From assembly GCA_964552795.1 (NCBI GenBank), contig CAZKIO010000012.1, forward strand, positions 23,680 through 87,679: a DNA stretch of 64,000 nt, written 5' to 3'. The notes below the pieces were generated by a model. It was given only the letters and a program-made list of their open reading frames with translations. It made no database searches and was not told the DNA's origin. The DNA comes from JAEUHZ01 sp964552795. GTDB lineage: Bacteria; Planctomycetota; UBA1135; GCA-002686595. The position numbers were made by a program, and so were the translations under genes. Below are positions 62,199 through 64,000 of the stretch, one piece after another; within the stretch, counting starts at the first letter, position 1, and every line of letters begins with the position of its first letter.

Positions 62199-63191
62199 AT
62201 GGGAGCCCGTTTCTTCTCGGGGCTCGTTGGCGCAGCGCTCGCGCTGGCGCTCTTGGGACCGGCCGCACAGGCCGACGGCCGCAACCCCGCGAGCCTCTTG
62301 ATCTACCCGGAGTTCGACAACACGGGCGGTCGCTTCGCGCTCCTCAGCGTCACGAACACCAACCAGGACCTGGCGACGGGCACCGTGCGCGTCGAGTTCG
62401 TGTGGATCAACGGCGACGCATCCGGCGGCACCGTCTGCTCCGAGACCAACGCGACCTACCTGCTCACGCCGAACGACACGCTCACACTGATGAGCACGTC
62501 GGCGAACCCGAACACGCAACGCGGCTACGCCTATGCGTTCGCGAAGGACGTGCAGGGCCGCGCGATCGCGTTCAACTGGCTGATCGGCGACACGCTGCTG
62601 GTCGATCCGGTGTTCGCGCTCGACTACGCGGTCAACCCGGTCGTGTTCCGGTCCAGCCGGCCGCAGGGCCAGCCCACGGACCTCGACGGCGACGGACTGC
62701 GCGACCTGGACGGCCTGGAGTACGAGGCCGCACCGGCGCGCGTGCTCATCCCGCGCTTCATGGGCCAGAGCGCGACGCACCAGAGCCAGTTGATCCTGAT
62801 CAACCTGACCGGCGGCGCGCAGTTCACCGCCCTGGTCGACTTCCTCGTCTACAACGACAACGAGGAGGTCTTCTCGCGCAACTGGAGCTTCCGCTGCTGG
62901 GCCAAGGTGCCCTTGACGCAGATCTCCTCGTCGTTCACGCAGGGCTTCCTTGCGAACGCGACCAACCACAGCGCCGGCGAGATCATCGGCTCGCCCGCGC
63001 ACGAATCCGGCTGGTTCGAGATCGACGGCCGCTACGCCTGGTCCAGCGCCCTGCAGGTGAACGACCCGGCGATCCTGGCGGTCCTCGTGGAGGACGCCGG
63101 CGCCGGCAGCGGCGCGGAAGCCTCGTTCGAGCTCGGCAAGCAGACCAACGGAGCCCTTCTTCCCGTCGGGATCTTCGGCGACCCCGACTGA
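62199..63191 (+). CDS. Secreted protein: second standalone copy of the amplified domain
   Basis: 330 residues from ATG 62199 with a GGAGGAAGG Shine-Dalgarno. Signal peptide (LVGAALALALLGPAAQA). Same domain as 60108 but more divergent: NPASLLIYPEFDNT, VEFVWINGDASGG, GRAIAFNWLIGD, VLIPRFMGQS, VYNDNEEVFSRNWSFRCW, ESGWFEIDGRYAW, NGALLPVGIFG. IGRYG/IGKYG is replaced by INGDA, so it forms its own branch. The next gene starts 29 bases downstream. Confidence 0.82.
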   Translation: MGARFFSGLVGAALALALLGPAAQADGRNPASLLIYPEFDNTGGRFALLSVTNTNQDLATGTVRVEFVWINGDASGGTVCSETNATYLLTPNDTLTLMSTSANPNTQRGYAYAFAKDVQGRAIAFNWLIGDTLLVDPVFALDYAVNPVVFRSSRPQGQPTDLDGDGLRDLDGLEYEAAPARVLIPRFMGQSATHQSQLILINLTGGAQFTALVDFLVYNDNEEVFSRNWSFRCWAKVPLTQISSSFTQGFLANATNHSAGEIIGSPAHESGWFEIDGRYAWSSALQVNDPAILAVLVEDAGAGSGAEASFELGKQTNGALLPVGIFGDPD

Positions 63192-63220
63192 ATCGCACCA
63201 CGACCTCGAGACACGACACC

Positions 63221-64000
63221 ATGTTCCAGCACCTGAAGAGGTCCCTCGCAGCCTGTCTGCTGCTGGCCGCGCCCGCGGCCGCGCAGATCCCCCTGCAACT
63301 GTGTCACCCGACACAGACCATCCCGCTCACGTCGACCAACTGGACGCAGCGCGTCTCCTTCCCGCGCTGGGATCCGCAGGTGGGCGTCCTGGTCGGGGTC
63401 GAGTTCACGCTCGGTGCCGACGTCGAGATCGCCGCGCAGTTCGAGAGCTTCGACAACGCGCCGTCGATCGTCGTGGTCACCCTCTCGGGCCAGGTGCGGC
63501 TGATGCGGCCCGGCGGCGGATCGGAGATCCTCTCCTCGAGCCCGACGCAGTCCTTCAACGAACCGGTCACCGCCTACGACGGCCTGTTCGACTTCCGCGG
63601 CACGTCCGGCCGCACGTTCCCGGCGCAGACCCTGAGCGCCACGACGAGCACGACCTCGCCGCCGCCGCCGTCGGACCTCGCGCTCTTCACGGGGCCCGCG
63701 GGCGCGCCCGGGACGATCTCGCTGCCGGTGATCGCGATGGGGCAGTCCAGCGCGACGGGGCCGGGCAACATCTTCAGCTTCTTCGCCACCCGCGCGGGCG
63801 CGCAGGTCACCGTCTGCTACCGCTACTTCCCCGACTGCAACGGCAACGGGATCCCCGATCACATCGACATCCAGAACGGCGCGCGCGACCTGTACGGACC
63901 GGGGACCTGCGTGCCCGACGGAATCCCCGACTCGTGCCAGCCCGAACCGGACTGCGACAACGACGGCATCCCCGACCGCTGCGAGATCGCCGCGGGCGCG
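63221..64000 (+). CDS. Secreted choice-of-anchor E protein with Ca-binding repeats, truncated by window edge
   Basis: Starts at ATG 63221 and is still open at 64000 (260 codons). Signal peptide (SLAACLLLAAPAAAQ). Choice-of-anchor E domain (~23-205: TIPLTSTNWTQRVSFPRWDP, VTAYDGLFDFRGTSG). Then type-3-like repeats (DCNGNGIPDHIDIQNG, DCDNDGIPDRCEI). The anchor-E domain resembles those of the 51304 and 53313 genes, but the amplified C-terminal domain is not seen in the visible part. Possible cotranscription with the 62199 gene. Confidence 0.82.
   Translation, partial: MFQHLKRSLAACLLLAAPAAAQIPLQLCHPTQTIPLTSTNWTQRVSFPRWDPQVGVLVGVEFTLGADVEIAAQFESFDNAPSIVVVTLSGQVRLMRPGGGSEILSSSPTQSFNEPVTAYDGLFDFRGTSGRTFPAQTLSATTSTTSPPPPSDLALFTGPAGAPGTISLPVIAMGQSSATGPGNIFSFFATRAGAQVTVCYRYFPDCNGNGIPDHIDIQNGARDLYGPGTCVPDGIPDSCQPEPDCDNDGIPDRCEIAAGA

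Overview
The window is very G+C-rich bacterial DNA with dense, often overlapping genes. It comes from a diderm (lpxA; a CBM9/DUF5916 outer-membrane-type barrel) and most likely a planctomycete. Pointers are a floA/nfeD flotillin operon, a histone H1-like Hc1 protein, futalosine-route menaquinone genes (mqnB, mqnD), many secreted FG-GAP/VCBS and Ca-repeat lipoproteins, and a family of secreted proteins with 'choice-of-anchor E' type domains. The species cannot be named from sequence alone.

Layout. 1-2025 (minus): two secreted proteins, one cut by the window edge and one interrupted by an in-frame TAG. 2026-3384: decayed DNA holding a degenerate copy of the thrS 5' end and a nucleotidyltransferase fragment. 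3385-5752: thrS (no TGS domain) and a macro-domain gene. 5766-18660 (minus): the most remarkable locus. oleD, oleC, oleB and oleA (head-to-head long-chain olefin synthesis) flank and join a private type II fatty-acid module (ketosynthase, ACP, ketoreductase, dehydratase, enoyl reductase, phosphopantetheinyl transferase), two CrtI-like FAD oxidoreductases and a GbsR/MarR regulator. Nearly every junction is an ATGA/GTGA overlap. An orphan HicB-like gene lies antisense between oleC and oleD. The inferred product is a highly unsaturated or otherwise modified long-chain hydrocarbon.

18861-30804: DNA repair and envelope genes (dinB, polA, xthA, recJ, lpxA), a beta-propeller phytase coupled to an MFS transporter, and a DUF5916 barrel. 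31080-39290: a selenocysteine region with selA, selD (itself with an in-frame UGA at the catalytic position) and tRNA-Sec (selC). A nucleotide-sugar dehydrogenase, secreted proteins and a GDPD-like pseudo-enzyme are interspersed; selB is not in the window. 39430-46986: ClpP-class protease/NfeD, NfeD, FloA, a membrane protein and an EVE-domain protein as an operon, then Hc1, a histidine phosphatase, and mqnB-mqnD.

47181-64000: an accessory, secretome-rich region. It holds a large secreted protein, a degenerate transposase-like gene with a nonsense TGA, and four paralogs of an unnamed secreted domain (two standalone, two fused behind a choice-of-anchor E domain). It also has a fifth protein with choice-of-anchor E plus Ca-binding repeats, a TPR lipoprotein, and two facing FG-GAP/VCBS lipoproteins. 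Several strong hairpins separate these units.
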